DNA of 64,000 nucleotides, taken from NCBI GenBank assembly GCA_033584155.1, contig CP138355.1, positions 2,365,826-2,429,825 of the forward strand. The letters run 5' to 3'. How positions within the stretch are numbered: position 1 is the first letter of the stretch; each line of letters starts with the position of its first letter. The position numbers and the translations under genes are program-made. Below the pieces are notes generated by a model that was given only the letters and a program-made list of their open reading frames with translations, was not told where the DNA came from and ran no database searches. This DNA comes from Candidatus Electrothrix scaldis (GTDB taxonomy: Bacteria > Desulfobacterota > Desulfobulbia > Desulfobulbales > Desulfobulbaceae). Shown piece after piece: positions 8,099 to 22,400 of this stretch.

Positions 8099-11000
8099 GG
8101 CTGTTTCCTTCTTTTTTTCCTCAACCTTCTTCAGCTCCAGCTCTTTGTGACGGGTTCTCAATGTTTGTCCGTCTGCAAAATATTTGACAAGTATGAGCCC
8201 AATCTGATGATCGGTTGTGCTATTTTCGGGCAATGCTGTCTCCGTAGCTTCCTGCTCTTCAATCTCAAAGGCGAAGAGCGGTGGTTTAGGTGGGGTATCT
8301 TCATCGCTTCTTTGAGAGCGTAGAACTCCCTTGCCAAAACTCGCATTAGCGGCATCACCAAAGAGCAGATTCCGCTGCATTATTTCGTTGTTGTCCTTGT
8401 CATCGACAGTAAGAACGGCACAACATTTTGCTGCAGTTGCTGCGTAAGGTACAAGACGTAACTTTCTTTTTCCAGATGCACCGCCATATACGGCTTCTAC
8501 AGGGTCAAGGTATGTACTGAGGTCAATGGGAGGTTGTTCAGAAGAAGCTTCCTCTTCAACACCTGTTGTGAATTTTCCCCGCCAGCTGATGCGAATACTC
8601 TTGGTTTGATCCAGTTTCAAGTTATTTAATATTTTCTTTGGATCATCCTCTTTGTTGTCTGTATCGAAATGATAGAGCTGATATCCGTTAAGTTCATTTT
8701 CACGCTCTTCTTCAGTGTATATCGGTTTAAATAAATTTCGTTTTATTGGAATTTCGCTCTCGATTGGGTTAGCAGGAGTGGAACCCCGCAATTCCAAGAC
8801 AAGCATTGGTGTCAGCACTACTGTAGCATACACAATTTTTTTATCGTCACCTTCTTTTTCTAACGTAATTTTTACGTTGTCAACCGTTACTTTTTGATAA
8901 AGATTTTTCAACTCGCTTGAAAGAAAGATATTAGGTGGTTTAATAGAAGAAAGGTAGGTTTCTGAAAAATGGATCCTATTGTCCTTGTCTAAGCAAACCA
9001 AGGTAGGACGTCCGCCAAGTACAACAAGATTGCCACCATGTGCAGCCTTTGTAACCTCCCGTAAAATTTGTTCTCTTTCAATATCAATAACTACAACTCG
9101 GTGTGTGTCTTTTTCTGGATCATCAATCGTGCCGGTACTGATAGTCAGCAAGAGGTTGTCAAGTTCAACATTCAAATCCATGCTCTTAACTGGATGAGGA
9201 ACAGAAATCTCGCGAGTGACTTTTCCGCTTTGATCATATGATCGAACATAACCGTCATCTTCAGCAATGAACAGAAGCGGTTCATAGGAATTCCCGACAT
9301 GTGCTGAGTGCAAAGCGACAGCTTGTATCTTCTTCGGTTTTATTGTTGTTACTTTTTCTGCCGTTTTCTTGTCCGATGATAACGCAACTCGCCATATCTC
9401 TACCTTAGATTCAAGGTTGTTATCACTCCAATATGCTGCAAAAAACAGATTGGAATCAGTTCCGGCAAGTAGGAGTTTATTTTTTGAATCAGAGGGCATC
9501 GCAGGGAATTCAGTATGAACGTACTGATATTTATTGGTGTCCGCATTCAGCTCAGGAATCCAGAAATGTGTTTTGTTCTTCTCCAAAGCTGCAAAAATGT
9601 CAAAATGTTTGGCGTCATTCGTCATTCTTGCAGCTGCCACATCAAGAGCGCTGCTATTCGTATTCTCTAAAAAAGAATCCGCTTTACCGTCAATAATTCG
9701 GAAGGCCTGAATTTTTCCTTCAAAAGCTGAAAGAATCACCGGGAACCCTTCAATATCCTGCGTCAGCGTGGTAGATACAGCAGAAGTAATATCTTGTTCC
9801 TGTGCAAAGGTTATCTTTTGAGGATTCTGTAGGTCTCGCAGAGAAAACGCAACAAACTCGAATTCCTTTTTCTTTTCCTCTTTATTTTGTTTCGCGAGTA
9901 TCAAGTTGTCTGTCTTGTAATCGCGAACCCCGATGAGTTCAATGGAAGGCTGTAGTTCCGGTAATTCTATACCATCTCCCAACTCAATTTCCTGCCTTGT
10001 CTTGGCAGCCTGTCGTGCATCGTAAACCGGGAACAAGGGTTGACGTTCGTCAAGGTTGATGAGCTGGTCGTTTATCTGAACAATCAGCTGCAGGCAATTT
10101 TGCGATCCAGAATCAATTTCAAGCTGCACATCTTCCGGTGGTACGCCTTCTGATCTCTGGCTTTGCAGCTGGCTGATTGTCATTGCAGTCCCTTCCGTTG
10201 TAATCGGGATGGTCCCCAGTGTTTCTTTCCATGCAAATGAAATGTTAGCTCCGAAGTCGCTCTTCTCAATTTTTGGATATTTTTCTGTGCCCACCAGTTC
10301 TATCCATTCGATGGATGAACCGATTGGCGGGTTCAGTTGCATCGGTTCCCGTAACGAAAAATCAACGCTTGAACCAAGATGAAATTTAGGGTTATTAGGT
10401 TCGGATCGTTGTTGGTCTGTGGAGATAAACTGAAAACGATGATGCATCATTGCTCCCGGCTTATCAGGTGCAAGGCGTACCCGCAATGAAGAGGGGTGAA
10501 AGGTATTTTGGTTCAAGATGGGGCGAGCCAGCTTGATTATCTTCTCATTTTTCGCGCCATTATTTAATTTTTTCAATAACTCAGTCTGTTGGCTATCGGT
10601 GTCTCGGAGTGATACAGTTGTGAAAATTCCCGCATCATCATAGCCTGCAAGGGTCCACTTCTTTAATTCCGCCGTATACTCTTCTGCTATAAACAGGAGT
10701 TCGTCTACTCTGGAGTCATTCTGAAACTGATAAACAAGTTTATCTCGTTTCTGACGAATCAGTCGGTTCTTCTTTTGAGTCTTTGCCGCTTCGTCATTTA
10801 TATCAACTAATTGTTCAGCAATATCCTGGTCATTCTCAGTAATTTCTACTTTGGCTCTTATGAAGCGAGTATCCTTCCATGATGTCTGCGGCAGAAACCA
10901 TTGCCGAGGCATACGGTGAAATGCGGTTGCTTCCTGTAACAAAATGGCTCGTTGCTGTTCATCTTGTGTTGCTGGTGGGGCAATTGATTCGCCGGACTCA

Positions 11001-14000
11001 TCTTCCTGATTTATTTGTTGGGGCACCGTGCCTGCTCGACCAATCGAAATCTCCCGCCACGCGGTACGATCCAGATCACGTTCAGGAGAGGGTGTGTCAG
11101 GCTGAACAGCGTACTGATGCTCCGAAGAATACCTCCATTGGCGGGCTTCCGTATGGGTCAGGCGGCGAAGATCTGGAGGGGTGGTTTCAGGTGGTGCATC
11201 ATCATTATTATTATTATTAGCGGTGTTGGCTGAGAGATAAAATGACTCGCGGGCTGCGGTCTCCTGTCCTTCAAGAAGAGAAAGTACCGGAAAATCAGCA
11301 GAGGTGCTGCGGACAGCATATCGAACAAGAATCCAGCGATTGAGAGAATATTGTGAGAAATCCCTCGAATCGAATAACACAGCCTGATCCGTTTCTGCAG
11401 AACTGCTGGTCAGGCAATTTATCAGTGAACGAAGAATGGATTTTTGTTTTCCAGTCTCTTCCGGCGGTCGGGCTACAGACAGGATACTCTCGGTGACGAA
11501 TCGGCCAGTTTCCGTTTCGTTACCAGCCGCTACAATTCCGGCATCTAAGATCCGCACTCCGGATTGATTGAACAGGACTGGCTGGATCACTCGTATTGTT
11601 GTAGGGTCTCCATCTCCTTTGAATTCCTCTGTAGCAGATAGGGTGGTATTTGTTTCCTCGCCGACCGAGGCAAAACGTAATCGTGTCCCCAATCCCTGAA
11701 GGTGCGACAAACGTGTAATGTTCGATGGGGCAATTCCAAAGGGCTGCAGGGCTTCATTGTCCATACAGGTATCAACCGGAACAAGTTCAGCCGGAATTTC
11801 AAGCACCTTTATGGTTTCTTTTTCTCCTTTCAGTTGGATAAAAACTTCGGATGCAGCATTCGAGGTGTCCGCAGTGACTAGGTTAAGGGTATGCTCGCCA
11901 AAGGCTGCATCACAACGAATCAGGTCATCATCGTTTGATGAAGATTTACCATCGAATTGATCTTGTTTTATCGTCCGATATATATCGGGGAGCAGATTGA
12001 CCTTGGACAGTTCACCTGCCTTGAAGCCGCACTGACAGCGCAGTGGCCCCTGAAAGATACCGTTTTCAGTCTTGAGGTTAAGGAACCCTGTGATATTGTA
12101 AGTAGTGTTCTCTTCAACGATGCCATTTTCAAAGGTAATGAGCTGGTCTGAAAAGAAGATGGTTCCCGTCTGCCCCTCTTGAAGGTTAAGCGTAAGAACG
12201 CCGCTGAGTACGGTTTCCTGACGATTCTTTTCAGCAGACCCGAATAATCGTGAGCGAAGTTCAATCCAGTTAAAATTTGCGCTATCCTCATTTAAGGAAA
12301 TTGATTTTTCGCCTTTAACGGCAATACTGACCGTTATCTTTCTCTGCTTTCTTGTCGCCTTGGTAACGTTGCCAGCCAGTACAGCACCCTCGGTACCCAC
12401 TTCCCGCCACAGCGTCAGAATTCCCTCAGCAGCGGAAGTTTCTGCCAACGGATTAAGCAGGAATGCATACAGTCCCTGTCGGTACAGAGCTGCCAGCATA
12501 GGTTTATCTTTATTAGTGAATGCCACGCTGCCGTCAAGACAGATTCGGGCTCGGATATCAAGATCGGGATCTTTCTCTTGTGAGATTTCAAAATCAACTC
12601 GTGATGCCGCCCTGACCTTTCCTGTTTCATCGAACTGAATGAGTCCTAACCCCTCATCGGACCAAACATCCACTTTGCCGGAAGAAGCGGTCAGGATTTG
12701 AATCCCCCGCTGTGTTTTGAGGACAGTGGAATGATGAAATTCACCCGTGTTAAATCTCCAGCGATGGAACATACTGTTTCCATACAGAGACCAAAGCCCA
12801 ACCGTTGATTTTTCTTCGTTCTCCATCAACAAATGTCGTCGTCCGCCAAGACTGACTAATTTCTTGGGGATGACGGAACCTGGAAGATCAACCTTGTTGA
12901 GTTCTTCTGCTTCTTTCTCGCTTACATTGATTTCGTACAGATGACAGGCAGCATTGTCCTTGAATTTGAGTACGGCAATCGCCTGAGTATTAGATTCAAA
13001 ATCGAAAGCAGCAAAATCAACTTTTTTACCGCCTTGGTTATTATTATTAATAATAATCTTATCAGTGTTATCTTTCGAGCTGATAGGCATCATTATTGTT
13101 TGCTTGTCATCAGCAACAAGCACATAATTGTTTGTTGTTTGCTCATCAGCAATAAGCACGAAATTGTGTGCAACAGCTCCGGTGTGAATTTTACCTTCTG
13201 TTTTTAAAAGAGTGTTTTTTACCCAATTAGTCGGATGCCAAATGAATACGGACTGTTCGCTGAATCCGACGAGAACGGTGCTGCCGTCAGCATAGTGTTC
13301 GGCGAACTCGACCTGGTTCACTTTGACGTCATGAATGGACATCCGAACTCTTCTTTCGGGGTGCAAATCAATGATGTGAACATTGCCCTCATCATCTGCC
13401 GATGCAATATGGGGATGAGATGACCAGACACTGCCTACAGCAAAGGGAACAGGTTGCTGATCAACAAATCCGGGAGTAAATATTCTACCCTCAACAGGAC
13501 GGAGCAAATTAAATTCCTTTATACTCCAATCAGTACCGCTGCCGCTTTCTTTTGCAACGACTCCCTGCCCAGGACCGACAAACGCCTTGCTTGTTATGGT
13601 TCTTGAATCCTGTTCTGCCGCATGTACGATTTGGATATCAAGTGTCGACCAGGAGGGTACTTTGGCAGTATGAATTCGTGGTTTATCGGGTGGTACGTCG
13701 GCTTTAAACTCGAATGAATAGAGATTCATCCCAGGAGCTGCCGCTACAAGATAGCCGGTCTCAAGATCGTGAGAAAAGAATTTTAGCGTGATGTTCGTGC
13801 CGGGAGCATCATGGACAAAATTAGAATCTAAGATCGCCGATAGCGGCTTGGTGTCAGGCTTGTAGGTACATATGTAGGAATATATTTTTTTGTCGGCAGC
13901 AACAAAAAACCTAAGCTCATCATTCATGAAACCAAGGGTGACAGAATTAATAGCTAAATCCAGCTGGTCCTTGTTAACTAACAGAGGATCGTTAAGATTT

Positions 14001-17000
14001 CCACATAAGCAATTCCATAACAATGCCTTCCACTCTGTTGTGTCTTTGTCAATTTCTTCTGATCCGGCAGCACCTGCAAAAAGTGATTCTCCAGACGAAC
14101 ACATATCAATGCCTGTTAAAAGCCGCACCTTGTCGGTCGGTATCGGCAGGTCAAAAAGAATCTCCTCCGCAACATCAAACACATATCCCCGGCCATCAAT
14201 TACGGCAGCTACATACGCCTGACCCTGATGTGTTATGCCGGTAAGTGCTGTCACCGCACCGGAACCGATGCTGAACTGACGCAATTTCCTGCCGCTTAAA
14301 GCATCCCAGATTCGCACTTCACCGGCTTCATCACCGGTTGCTAAGTAGCTTGTACGGTTATCAGACACCAGACAAGAGGTGGTGACATAGGCATTATGGC
14401 TCACACTGGAAAGCCTTGTATCCTTTTTCGTTTCAGTATCAAAATCCAGATCAGCAACGCCGAGTCTGAATCTCTCATTTGAATTCGGCAGAATCAATTT
14501 TGGAACGGTAATCCGCCCCATCGCTGTTTGTTGCTCTCTGGTCAGCATTTCCCACCAGCACAACGGCTCTATCCCATCAATGCTCTCTTCAGGGAGAGGA
14601 GGGTCGGAAAACGTATGGTCTGCTTTTTTTATTGACATTATAGGTGATTGCTCAGGATGACTCGGCAAATAGTCCCAGAGTGTTTCAAAGCCGTATTTTT
14701 TTTCCAGTCCTTCCTGATTAATATTATAACCATACCCGGCCAAGATAACTGGGTGTTCTGGAAGCATCACCGCATGGCTTCCACCCAACATCCTCACCCG
14801 GCTTTTTTCAGGAGAAACATTCAATAAAATTCTTCCGTCATACGAAACAGTGAATGTGAGAGACTCAAGCTGGCCGTCAAAGCCGCTTTCCGAACTGTCC
14901 GAGACGGAATCCGCCGCCAGCATGTTCCAGGTAATATCACCATTTTTATTATTTTTGCTCGTTATGCCTTTCTTTTCTGGATCAGGATCAATATAAAGTC
15001 GATCATCATCACCCGTTGTCAGCTTAATTTGAATCAGAGACTGCTCCGCAAGGGCTTGAGCTATGGGAGCGGGCAAGTCACCTTTCAGGTCGTGAGCATT
15101 GGTTGAGTATGTTCCGTCAAGCAGCAGCGGATTGATCAAAACCCCGTTCAGGACCATTCCGGTGATTTTTTTGTTTTTGATTGTAATCTCTACGATCTCA
15201 TGAATGAAAACAGGTACACCGCCGATACGGGGAAGATACGATGTCGCACCCGTTTTTCCCGGTATTGTGGAGAAAAAACCAAACACACCAAAATACCCTC
15301 GGCTGGTGAGCAGAAATTCACTGCTCTTGGCATCTTCTGGCGGCTCCTCTTCAACCCGCTCAGGTACCCATGAATTGCCCGATGAGTTTTTCAGTCGTAA
15401 TCCTTCGCAGGAAAAACAGATTTCCGTGATAGTGTCAGGGTGGTCATCATTATTAACTTGAACAAGAGGTGATGCGTCATCCGGTACATAGCTAATTGTG
15501 ACCGTTGATCCCTTTGCTTCGTGCAACGCCGTCTCAGTTCCTCTTGCCGCACTTGGATCTTTAGGATAACTGACATCAGTCATCATGACCAAACCAGCAT
15601 CAGCAGTTTGTTTCGCAGTACTGCGCAATGTCCCTAAATTGTCCAGCATCCAATGGCTGTCACGATAGCTGCATACCAATCGCATGGCATCAAGGTTCCA
15701 CAATCTCGCCATGCCGTCGCTGCCGCAGCTGACAAGTCCGCAGTAATGGTTATCCAAAAAACAGGGAGATAAAGAGTGAATGTCGCCGAAATGCCCCTCC
15801 AGCCGGTAATACGGTTGTCGTGAATAATCTTCCAGTTCAGCGGCCAGTTCGGTCTGGATAGAGCGCAGGTTCGCCTCACTGGTAGAAAGCCAGACATCAA
15901 TGGAGCCTGAGGTATTGGCTACACAAATCCAGAGCGACCGACATCCGACCGGTAGACCTGCGATACCGTCACGGCGGTTCTGTAGACAGATATTGACAGC
16001 CTTTTCCGGCAAACTGACTGAATCAAGCTGAACAACATCGTCCATAGTAATCACACCGAGTGACCAATGTTTCCCGCTCTCAGACAGAGTTGCTACAGCG
16101 GCACAATCTCGGTAACGTGTTAGTGATACTACACTGGCAGGTGAGGTCAGAGGGGATTTGGGGGTATCAGCATCACGTAGCGGCAACCGGAAGAACGTCC
16201 AATCTCCATCTGTACGTAACCCTCGAAGAACAAAGGTTGAGCCACCGGGAACAGAGGCAGCAAGGAAAATACTGTCCTGATCATAGAGCAGGATATCCCA
16301 GTGCTGTGCGTTATTGAAATTGAAGGGATCATCATCAGGAAGGGAGACCAGAACAGGAACAACTTCGGAATCGTCACTTGGCGACCAAAACAGCAGATGC
16401 ACTTTTCCTGCATTGGTATCAGCAACAAGTATGGATACCAGCTCTTCGGTTGCAGAAATCGCAGCTTCATCCAGCTCGCTGATTTCCGCTGATCCAATTG
16501 TCTCAGGAGCAGGCTTAACGTCATGCCACTTAGTTTTCTTATCTTGTGACCACACCTGAATTTCGCCACGTTTCGTCACCCGAACGATCCAGTCTTTATC
16601 GCCTGATTGTCCTGTTCCGATTGCCAAAGCAGTCTGATCATCTTCTGCTGGAAGTGTTTCCAATTTCTGACCGCTCCTCCGGTCAACAATAGAAAGACTT
16701 CCGCCCTCTTGTTCCGCCACAAACCAAGACAGAGGCTCATCCTGCTTGTCCATATTGGACCGTGAATCGCCGCAGCATGAGACAAAATCCGCCCCGTCAA
16801 ACAGCAGTGGGACGCTTCCGTTTCTGGCGCGACTGCTTCCTGATTCAAACTCAGTATCTTCAAAATCAGCTGAAGAGATTGCAACGTGCGGAACCAAATT
16901 ATCTTCGGACTCATCAACTTTTTTTAGTCGAACATCACAAGTCAGCCAGTCCTGCTGTTCATCATCAGCCGTCTCATCGGCAGCAATGCGCAGCTCCTGT

Positions 17001-19402
17001 TCTGTCCCGTCAGGCATCCTGCATTTAACAACCGGTGTTCTATCATCCAGATCTGTGATTCCTTCTTTTAGAGGGTATTCAATCCTTGCAGAAGGAGCAT
17101 CACCATTTGAAATCTCGACCCCAGGAAGCCAATTGATAATTTCAGCAGCCTCTTTTCCGTCTCCTTTAAAATCTGCGGCAGGCGCGTAATCATCACGCAC
17201 TGACTGGATAAACTCTTTAACGGAACCTACCAAGGCATTAGGAGTACCGTCTATGGAGCGGTCTATGCTGGCCGTGGCCAGCTCACCGTGTTCTAAGACA
17301 AGGTTGCGATGAAATAGTTTTCGTTGTTTTTTGATCTTACCGGCTTCTTCATCCTTATTTTTAATCTGATCTGACATCTGCACCCAAGGCGCAAGAGCCA
17401 TGGCAGCGGATATATTCGGAAGGAGTTCAACATAATTGTTTTCTTCAACAGAGCCATCTAATCGCGTTGTTATTCCATTGTTAGTCAGTTGGCATTTTTT
17501 GATTTCAAATGGCACCAAACCGTGAGTTGTATCTCGCTCAACAATTGTGCGAAGGGTCTGTTTATCTTTTGTCTGCACAAGATTACTCGAACCGGGTGAA
17601 ACAAAATCAATGCCAGCATCTTCAATAAAGGGGGCATAGGTAACTACTGCCTGATTCAAGCAGATCATTCTGAATTCAGGTTTCTGCTCTTTGGATACAT
17701 TATTTATAAATATTGACGGCAAATCCGTATGGAACGAATAATCGTCCGAATCTATCTGCTCATCTGAAGAACTTTGCTCGTTATGCTTAGGAGCAAGAAG
17801 AGTTGCAAAGACCAACCTGGCTTTACGTAATCCTTCTGCCAATTCCTTCGTGTTCGGGGGAGCGGAAGGATCCTGTAAACGACGTGTCCATGCATAAAAT
17901 TCCGGTGAATAGACAGCAAAAAGGCCGTCGAGAATTTCCATTTTGAGCGATTGCTCGGCTGTTGTAATTGTTAATCTGAGCGTCAACGATTCGGCATTCG
18001 GATCTGTGATGTCGCTACCAAAATCAAAACGCCAGTCCCGGTTGTCGTTGCCTGATGCAATACGCAGCACATTACCCGAAGGTAGCGGTTTTGTATCATT
18101 TGTATCTGGAATGCGGAACCTTGTCCAGCCGTGCATCCCCTCCTTCAATACAGGAGGTTTAGGTGTAATCTTTCCATATTGCCAGAGATAGTCATCCTGT
18201 AAATCAACTCCTGCAACACCGACACATTTCAGCTCAGGAATGTTATTCACATTGACAAGCTGTTTGTCTTCCCAGTGTATTACTGGGACATCGGCTGTTG
18301 TATTATTAGGTGAATCATCAGATGAGTTATTTTTAAACAAATCGCCATGCAGCTTAAATGTTCCGTCATCGTTTAAAGTCAGTAACTCATGATCTGTAAA
18401 GATCAGTTTTTCATCAGTATGGTCAGCATGGTCGGTATGATCAGTATGTTGTAGCCATCTCGGTGCCCATATATTTTCATTCACATCGCCCCCAAAGTGC
18501 AATGCGAAGGAGGGCTGCATGAGTGTTTGGATACCTTTTTTTGCCTCCTCTTCATCTAGGTAACGCAGATAAAATACGGCAGCCTTGTTGTCCTGTCCCA
18601 GAGCCGGACGTTCCATTGTTTTAATCAAGGAGCCATTCAGCTCTACGTCTGTCTTATCACGATAGTAATCAATCTCATTTTGTGCGGTTACAATCTCCTG
18701 TTCTGTATCCTTAAATTTATTTTCACCACAACTCGAAAGTGCCCATAACTGAGTATTCGTCTCTTTTTCGATTTGAAGAAGTGATACCCGCCGCCGTCCT
18801 TTTTTTGATGTTCCTGATTGGTTGAGGGGGCTTAATAATTCAAGTTCAAGGTCATTAGCACCAAAGGATATTCCGGCAAGATCAACGTGTTCCGCAGGCC
18901 AGAGAGTGCGTTGCCACTCTTTTACCTTGCTATCTTTCATGGAAAAAACATTGTCGCTCTGAGCCGGATGCGAACTGTTTGCTTTCAGAAAGCCCTCTTT
19001 GGTAGTGAATCGGACAATGCCGGAAATAATATTTGCATGATACTCAGCATCATTGCTTTTCTTTCTGTCCAACTTTAAAAGAACTGAAGCAATGAAATGA
19101 ACTACCTCGTTCATAAGAGTCGGTTTGATTCGGCCATCAACTTCTTCACCCCTCAATACCAAACTCGTTGGTGATATTGTTAGTGTTTGATTAAGAAGCT
19201 GAAATGTCGGCCAAGAAAGTTCTTGGTCACCTGGAAAATTAGTTATATCATACCACTCGAAAAGATCTTCTCCTCGAATCAGCAAACTGAATGCATCTGA
19301 TGGCTGGATGTATAACTCAAGCCAATCTTTGGGAACACTGAGGGTGAAAAACGGATTATCTGTTGACTTGCTATGCAATGTAAGCGAAACGTATTCAGTC
19401 AT
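8096..19402 (-). CDS. giant cytosolic-type beta-propeller protein, 3768 residues
   Basis: I do not recognise this protein as a whole. It has no signal peptide, lipobox or convincing transmembrane helix. Several segments look like WD40-type propeller blades: [10 protein letters not shown] followed by [16 protein letters not shown] (near residue 1220), [19 protein letters not shown] (near 1690), [19 protein letters not shown] (near 2000) and [17 protein letters not shown] (near 3380). At least four propellers or propeller-like domains are probably separated by beta-sandwich and charged linkers. Low-complexity spots are a DHT-type repeat near 320 and Asn runs near 2120 and 2730. The start ATG at 19402 overlaps the upstream giant gene by 8 bp (ATGACTGA), implying translational coupling. 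The TGA stop lies in oxoprolinase-derived sequence, so the natural C-terminus may be missing. A scaffold or display role is a guess from architecture. Confidence 0.85.
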   Translation of the reverse strand: MTEYVSLTLHSKSTDNPFFTLSVPKDWLELYIQPSDAFSLLIRGEDLFEWYDITNFPGDQELSWPTFQLLNQTLTISPTSLVLRGEEVDGRIKPTLMNEVVHFIASVLLKLDRKKSNDAEYHANIISGIVRFTTKEGFLKANSSHPAQSDNVFSMKDSKVKEWQRTLWPAEHVDLAGISFGANDLELELLSPLNQSGTSKKGRRRVSLLQIEKETNTQLWALSSCGENKFKDTEQEIVTAQNEIDYYRDKTDVELNGSLIKTMERPALGQDNKAAVFYLRYLDEEEAKKGIQTLMQPSFALHFGGDVNENIWAPRWLQHTDHTDHADHTDEKLIFTDHELLTLNDDGTFKLHGDLFKNNSSDDSPNNTTADVPVIHWEDKQLVNVNNIPELKCVGVAGVDLQDDYLWQYGKITPKPPVLKEGMHGWTRFRIPDTNDTKPLPSGNVLRIASGNDNRDWRFDFGSDITDPNAESLTLRLTITTAEQSLKMEILDGLFAVYSPEFYAWTRRLQDPSAPPNTKELAEGLRKARLVFATLLAPKHNEQSSSDEQIDSDDYSFHTDLPSIFINNVSKEQKPEFRMICLNQAVVTYAPFIEDAGIDFVSPGSSNLVQTKDKQTLRTIVERDTTHGLVPFEIKKCQLTNNGITTRLDGSVEENNYVELLPNISAAMALAPWVQMSDQIKNKDEEAGKIKKQRKLFHRNLVLEHGELATASIDRSIDGTPNALVGSVKEFIQSVRDDYAPAADFKGDGKEAAEIINWLPGVEISNGDAPSARIEYPLKEGITDLDDRTPVVKCRMPDGTEQELRIAADETADDEQQDWLTCDVRLKKVDESEDNLVPHVAISSADFEDTEFESGSSRARNGSVPLLFDGADFVSCCGDSRSNMDKQDEPLSWFVAEQEGGSLSIVDRRSGQKLETLPAEDDQTALAIGTGQSGDKDWIVRVTKRGEIQVWSQDKKTKWHDVKPAPETIGSAEISELDEAAISATEELVSILVADTNAGKVHLLFWSPSDDSEVVPVLVSLPDDDPFNFNNAQHWDILLYDQDSIFLAASVPGGSTFVLRGLRTDGDWTFFRLPLRDADTPKSPLTSPASVVSLTRYRDCAAVATLSESGKHWSLGVITMDDVVQLDSVSLPEKAVNICLQNRRDGIAGLPVGCRSLWICVANTSGSIDVWLSTSEANLRSIQTELAAELEDYSRQPYYRLEGHFGDIHSLSPCFLDNHYCGLVSCGSDGMARLWNLDAMRLVCSYRDSHWMLDNLGTLRSTAKQTADAGLVMMTDVSYPKDPSAARGTETALHEAKGSTVTISYVPDDASPLVQVNNDDHPDTITEICFSCEGLRLKNSSGNSWVPERVEEEPPEDAKSSEFLLTSRGYFGVFGFFSTIPGKTGATSYLPRIGGVPVFIHEIVEITIKNKKITGMVLNGVLINPLLLDGTYSTNAHDLKGDLPAPIAQALAEQSLIQIKLTTGDDDRLYIDPDPEKKGITSKNNKNGDITWNMLAADSVSDSSESGFDGQLESLTFTVSYDGRILLNVSPEKSRVRMLGGSHAVMLPEHPVILAGYGYNINQEGLEKKYGFETLWDYLPSHPEQSPIMSIKKADHTFSDPPLPEESIDGIEPLCWWEMLTREQQTAMGRITVPKLILPNSNERFRLGVADLDFDTETKKDTRLSSVSHNAYVTTSCLVSDNRTSYLATGDEAGEVRIWDALSGRKLRQFSIGSGAVTALTGITHQGQAYVAAVIDGRGYVFDVAEEILFDLPIPTDKVRLLTGIDMCSSGESLFAGAAGSEEIDKDTTEWKALLWNCLCGNLNDPLLVNKDQLDLAINSVTLGFMNDELRFFVAADKKIYSYICTYKPDTKPLSAILDSNFVHDAPGTNITLKFFSHDLETGYLVAAAPGMNLYSFEFKADVPPDKPRIHTAKVPSWSTLDIQIVHAAEQDSRTITSKAFVGPGQGVVAKESGSGTDWSIKEFNLLRPVEGRIFTPGFVDQQPVPFAVGSVWSSHPHIASADDEGNVHIIDLHPERRVRMSIHDVKVNQVEFAEHYADGSTVLVGFSEQSVFIWHPTNWVKNTLLKTEGKIHTGAVAHNFVLIADEQTTNNYVLVADDKQTIMMPISSKDNTDKIIINNNNQGGKKVDFAAFDFESNTQAIAVLKFKDNAACHLYEINVSEKEAEELNKVDLPGSVIPKKLVSLGGRRHLLMENEEKSTVGLWSLYGNSMFHRWRFNTGEFHHSTVLKTQRGIQILTASSGKVDVWSDEGLGLIQFDETGKVRAASRVDFEISQEKDPDLDIRARICLDGSVAFTNKDKPMLAALYRQGLYAFLLNPLAETSAAEGILTLWREVGTEGAVLAGNVTKATRKQRKITVSIAVKGEKSISLNEDSANFNWIELRSRLFGSAEKNRQETVLSGVLTLNLQEGQTGTIFFSDQLITFENGIVEENTTYNITGFLNLKTENGIFQGPLRCQCGFKAGELSKVNLLPDIYRTIKQDQFDGKSSSNDDDLIRCDAAFGEHTLNLVTADTSNAASEVFIQLKGEKETIKVLEIPAELVPVDTCMDNEALQPFGIAPSNITRLSHLQGLGTRLRFASVGEETNTTLSATEEFKGDGDPTTIRVIQPVLFNQSGVRILDAGIVAAGNETETGRFVTESILSVARPPEETGKQKSILRSLINCLTSSSAETDQAVLFDSRDFSQYSLNRWILVRYAVRSTSADFPVLSLLEGQETAARESFYLSANTANNNNNDDAPPETTPPDLRRLTHTEARQWRYSSEHQYAVQPDTPSPERDLDRTAWREISIGRAGTVPQQINQEDESGESIAPPATQDEQQRAILLQEATAFHRMPRQWFLPQTSWKDTRFIRAKVEITENDQDIAEQLVDINDEAAKTQKKNRLIRQKRDKLVYQFQNDSRVDELLFIAEEYTAELKKWTLAGYDDAGIFTTVSLRDTDSQQTELLKKLNNGAKNEKIIKLARPILNQNTFHPSSLRVRLAPDKPGAMMHHRFQFISTDQQRSEPNNPKFHLGSSVDFSLREPMQLNPPIGSSIEWIELVGTEKYPKIEKSDFGANISFAWKETLGTIPITTEGTAMTISQLQSQRSEGVPPEDVQLEIDSGSQNCLQLIVQINDQLINLDERQPLFPVYDARQAAKTRQEIELGDGIELPELQPSIELIGVRDYKTDNLILAKQNKEEKKKEFEFVAFSLRDLQNPQKITFAQEQDITSAVSTTLTQDIEGFPVILSAFEGKIQAFRIIDGKADSFLENTNSSALDVAAARMTNDAKHFDIFAALEKNKTHFWIPELNADTNKYQYVHTEFPAMPSDSKNKLLLAGTDSNLFFAAYWSDNNLESKVEIWRVALSSDKKTAEKVTTIKPKKIQAVALHSAHVGNSYEPLLFIAEDDGYVRSYDQSGKVTREISVPHPVKSMDLNVELDNLLLTISTGTIDDPEKDTHRVVVIDIEREQILREVTKAAHGGNLVVLGGRPTLVCLDKDNRIHFSETYLSSIKPPNIFLSSELKNLYQKVTVDNVKITLEKEGDDKKIVYATVVLTPMLVLELRGSTPANPIESEIPIKRNLFKPIYTEEERENELNGYQLYHFDTDNKEDDPKKILNNLKLDQTKSIRISWRGKFTTGVEEEASSEQPPIDLSTYLDPVEAVYGGASGKRKLRLVPYAATAAKCCAVLTVDDKDNNEIMQRNLLFGDAANASFGKGVLRSQRSDEDTPPKPPLFAFEIEEQEATETALPENSTTDHQIGLILVKYFADGQTLRTRHKELELKKVEEKKKETA

Positions 19403-22400
19403 TGGATTTTACCTTCAGTAAAGTGGCCGGAGTGAGTTTTCCAAGGCAGGAAACCTGCATATAACGTTGGGAGGGTTGGCTGAAAAGATTATTCTTGTTA
19501 ACTGTAAACCTGACCGACACAACAGGAACCAGTTCTTTCGTATCGTTGAGTCGTCGCAATTTGATAGAAGGATAAGTGTCTTCAGGTTTGACAGTAATAT
19601 CCGAATTAAGCGAGCGAACAAATGGTTTTCCATTATTGTTATCATCCTTGATGTATCCTTCATGCCAAGGCATCAACAGATCAACGATACTCTGATAAAC
19701 GCTGTCAGAACCGGGTTCCGAGTGTTCCGCATCATCCTGAACTCGATGATAGAAATGATAACCGAGAGCTGGCATAGGAAGACCATTGTCTTGAAAGTCA
19801 AATCCTCCGGTTATTTCCTGTAGAAATGTTTGTTCTGACGGTATCCCTCCTGCCAATTCTGCCGGTGAAGCCATTTCGCCAAGACGTGTCAGTATGATGT
19901 CAATTTCATATACACTACCGTCAGCTCCGGGTGTTGATTCGGGTACAACCGGAGGACGATAGGCAATCACAACCGGCATTCGGCGGCTGTATTCTGGCAC
20001 TGTCATTGGATCAGGCCGAGGAGGATCACCCTGCAAATCACCCTCGAACTGGCCGTTCACAGCAAGTTGAACAGCGTAGAAATAGGGAATCTCTTCCAGA
20101 GTAATCAGACGTTCGTGCCGGAACAGTCGGACATCCGCTGTGCTGCTGCGCGGCGTGGGCACAATCACCGGGGAAGAGACTTTTTGCGAAGTTTCATCAA
20201 GTGTTATGCTCTCTATGATTTTTTTCCAACCCAATTCTTCCGGCTGATCATGATCTACTAATTTATACCGGAAAGAGAGCTGACAGCCGCGATAACCGGT
20301 GCGGATCAGGGAAATTCGGTTCAGCAATGAGCGAACACCTGCTGAGGGCAGGGTATAGGCAAAACGCAACTGTTCCGGGTGCGGGAAATTAGAGACCGAC
20401 AGAGGGACAGGCAGGTCAACACCGTCCTCCTTAGTCATAATACGCCGGTTATCTATCTCCTTAACGGGAACATCTTTTTGATGACTGATCTGCGGTTGGG
20501 GCAGATTATCCGCCCAGCGGATCAGCGGTTCGTAGCGGGACATGGATCGAGCCGATATAGCGAAACGATGTCCACGGCGGTCTGGAGTTGTCCAGTCGAT
20601 ATGGGCAGAGCCGTTGACGTGCGGAACAGTGATGTGATGGAGCTGGAGCGGAGTCAGGCGAAGCTGAAACAGGTTGCCCAGTTCAGCTTTTCCATTGTTT
20701 GTAAAATGTGCTGCACTGACAAATAATTCTATCTGTTTTTTGGTAGTCTTTTGTATACCACGCATACTCAACCAATCACCCAGTGTTGTGTTCAACTCCT
20801 CTGTGGAATCCGTCGTAGGATAGTGATGAATCAGCAGGTCATAAAATGACCGTGGAAGAATTATCAGTTTGACGAAGGAAAGACCGGAGTAGAAGTAGCC
20901 ATCTCCTTGATCAGGATCGGGAATATCACCCCGGTGTTCAGAATTCGGTTCGCGAGGTGTGATTAAATATACATAATGAGCATCAAGTTCTGCCTGCTTG
21001 TCTTTGAATCGCTCCTCAAGTTTTGCATCACGAACAGCTTTTACTAAGTCGGCCTGTGACAAAGGTTCCCCTGTTTCGTCCGTACCGGCCAGATCAAGGG
21101 CAAACCCCATCCGTTCCAGGAGATTGAAATAGGCAACCAGATGCGCTTCCGAACCGCCTGCTTCGCCCATCTCTTCCAAGTCGTTCAATGAGCGGTGCGT
21201 ATCCGGGAGCAGGTTTTTCATTTCAACCGGTTCCGGTACCTTTGCGCCGATATTGTCTTCAGTGACGATGACACGATGATTGGGGCGGCGTTCAATGTTC
21301 CATCCCTTTGCTTCGCATTGCCGTTCAAATTCTTGCAGACCGATGGTTAGTCCAGTGGCCTTGCCGACGATGCCAGCAGCGGCTTCTTTTCGAGCAATAT
21401 AGTTTTGTTCTGTATTTCCGTCTTTTTTTCTGTATTCGACCAGACGGTTCAATTCCTCAATGGCTTCTTTCAGAAATTTGCTCGACCAATCGGGAGTTTT
21501 CTTTGCCTCGGCAGGAAACATATCCAGTAATCCTTTGACATTCGGGAAACTGGTCGATTCCTGATCATGTTTCTTGCGAATTTCCTCAAAGACTACGCCA
21601 CGCGGCAGCCAATGACTTGGCTGATTTTTTTCTGTCGCTGCCAGCGGCAGTCCGTCTCCGGTCCCTGCCAGCACGTCTTCACCAATGACCATCCGGCGGC
21701 GAATAATCGCGGCTAATTTGCGCGAATAATCCTTGTTCAGCAAAGCCTGTCTGGCCTTTTCCGCCCCGGACTCTGAATCCTCAAAATCAGCAGCCTGCGG
21801 ATTCAGCTCATCAATGGCAAGCAGCATATTCCGCAAATTCGAGTCAATCGCTGCAATTCGGTCGGCTGTAAGATCGGACAAGTCTTTGGCATCATCTTTC
21901 AGGCCGAGGAACAGGTAGCGAATCAGGGCTTCAATCTGAAGGATAACTGTTTGCAGGGGCTGGTCATTCAGATTGAGCGGAGACTTTTCAAATTCCTCAA
22001 TCGCCTTAATAAGCTTAGAGGCCTTAGCGGCTACGGAACCCCAGGCTTTCGGATCATTTTTATCATCACCCAGAGCTTCTGTTAATTGATCTGCGGTGAG
22101 CCTGAGATCCTTCAATATCGGATTGTCTGTATCTAGGTACAGCATCTGATCAACTATATTTGGCAGGTCAGAAGAGTCTGGCAAAGAAACCACAGGCGGC
22201 GACAGCTTAAAACGCAATGCCCTTTCCCGCCGGGTCAGCCGCCACGCTGAGTCGTTGGAAAAATTATGGATGGAATGCTGATACGCTGTGTATTCCTTGG
22301 TCTCGCAGGTAAAGCGGGCTGCCACAGCCGTGTCATCACGGTCGTGGATCTGGATATCAACTCCGCCGCCTAACTGTCCGGCACGATTCCAGCTTATACC

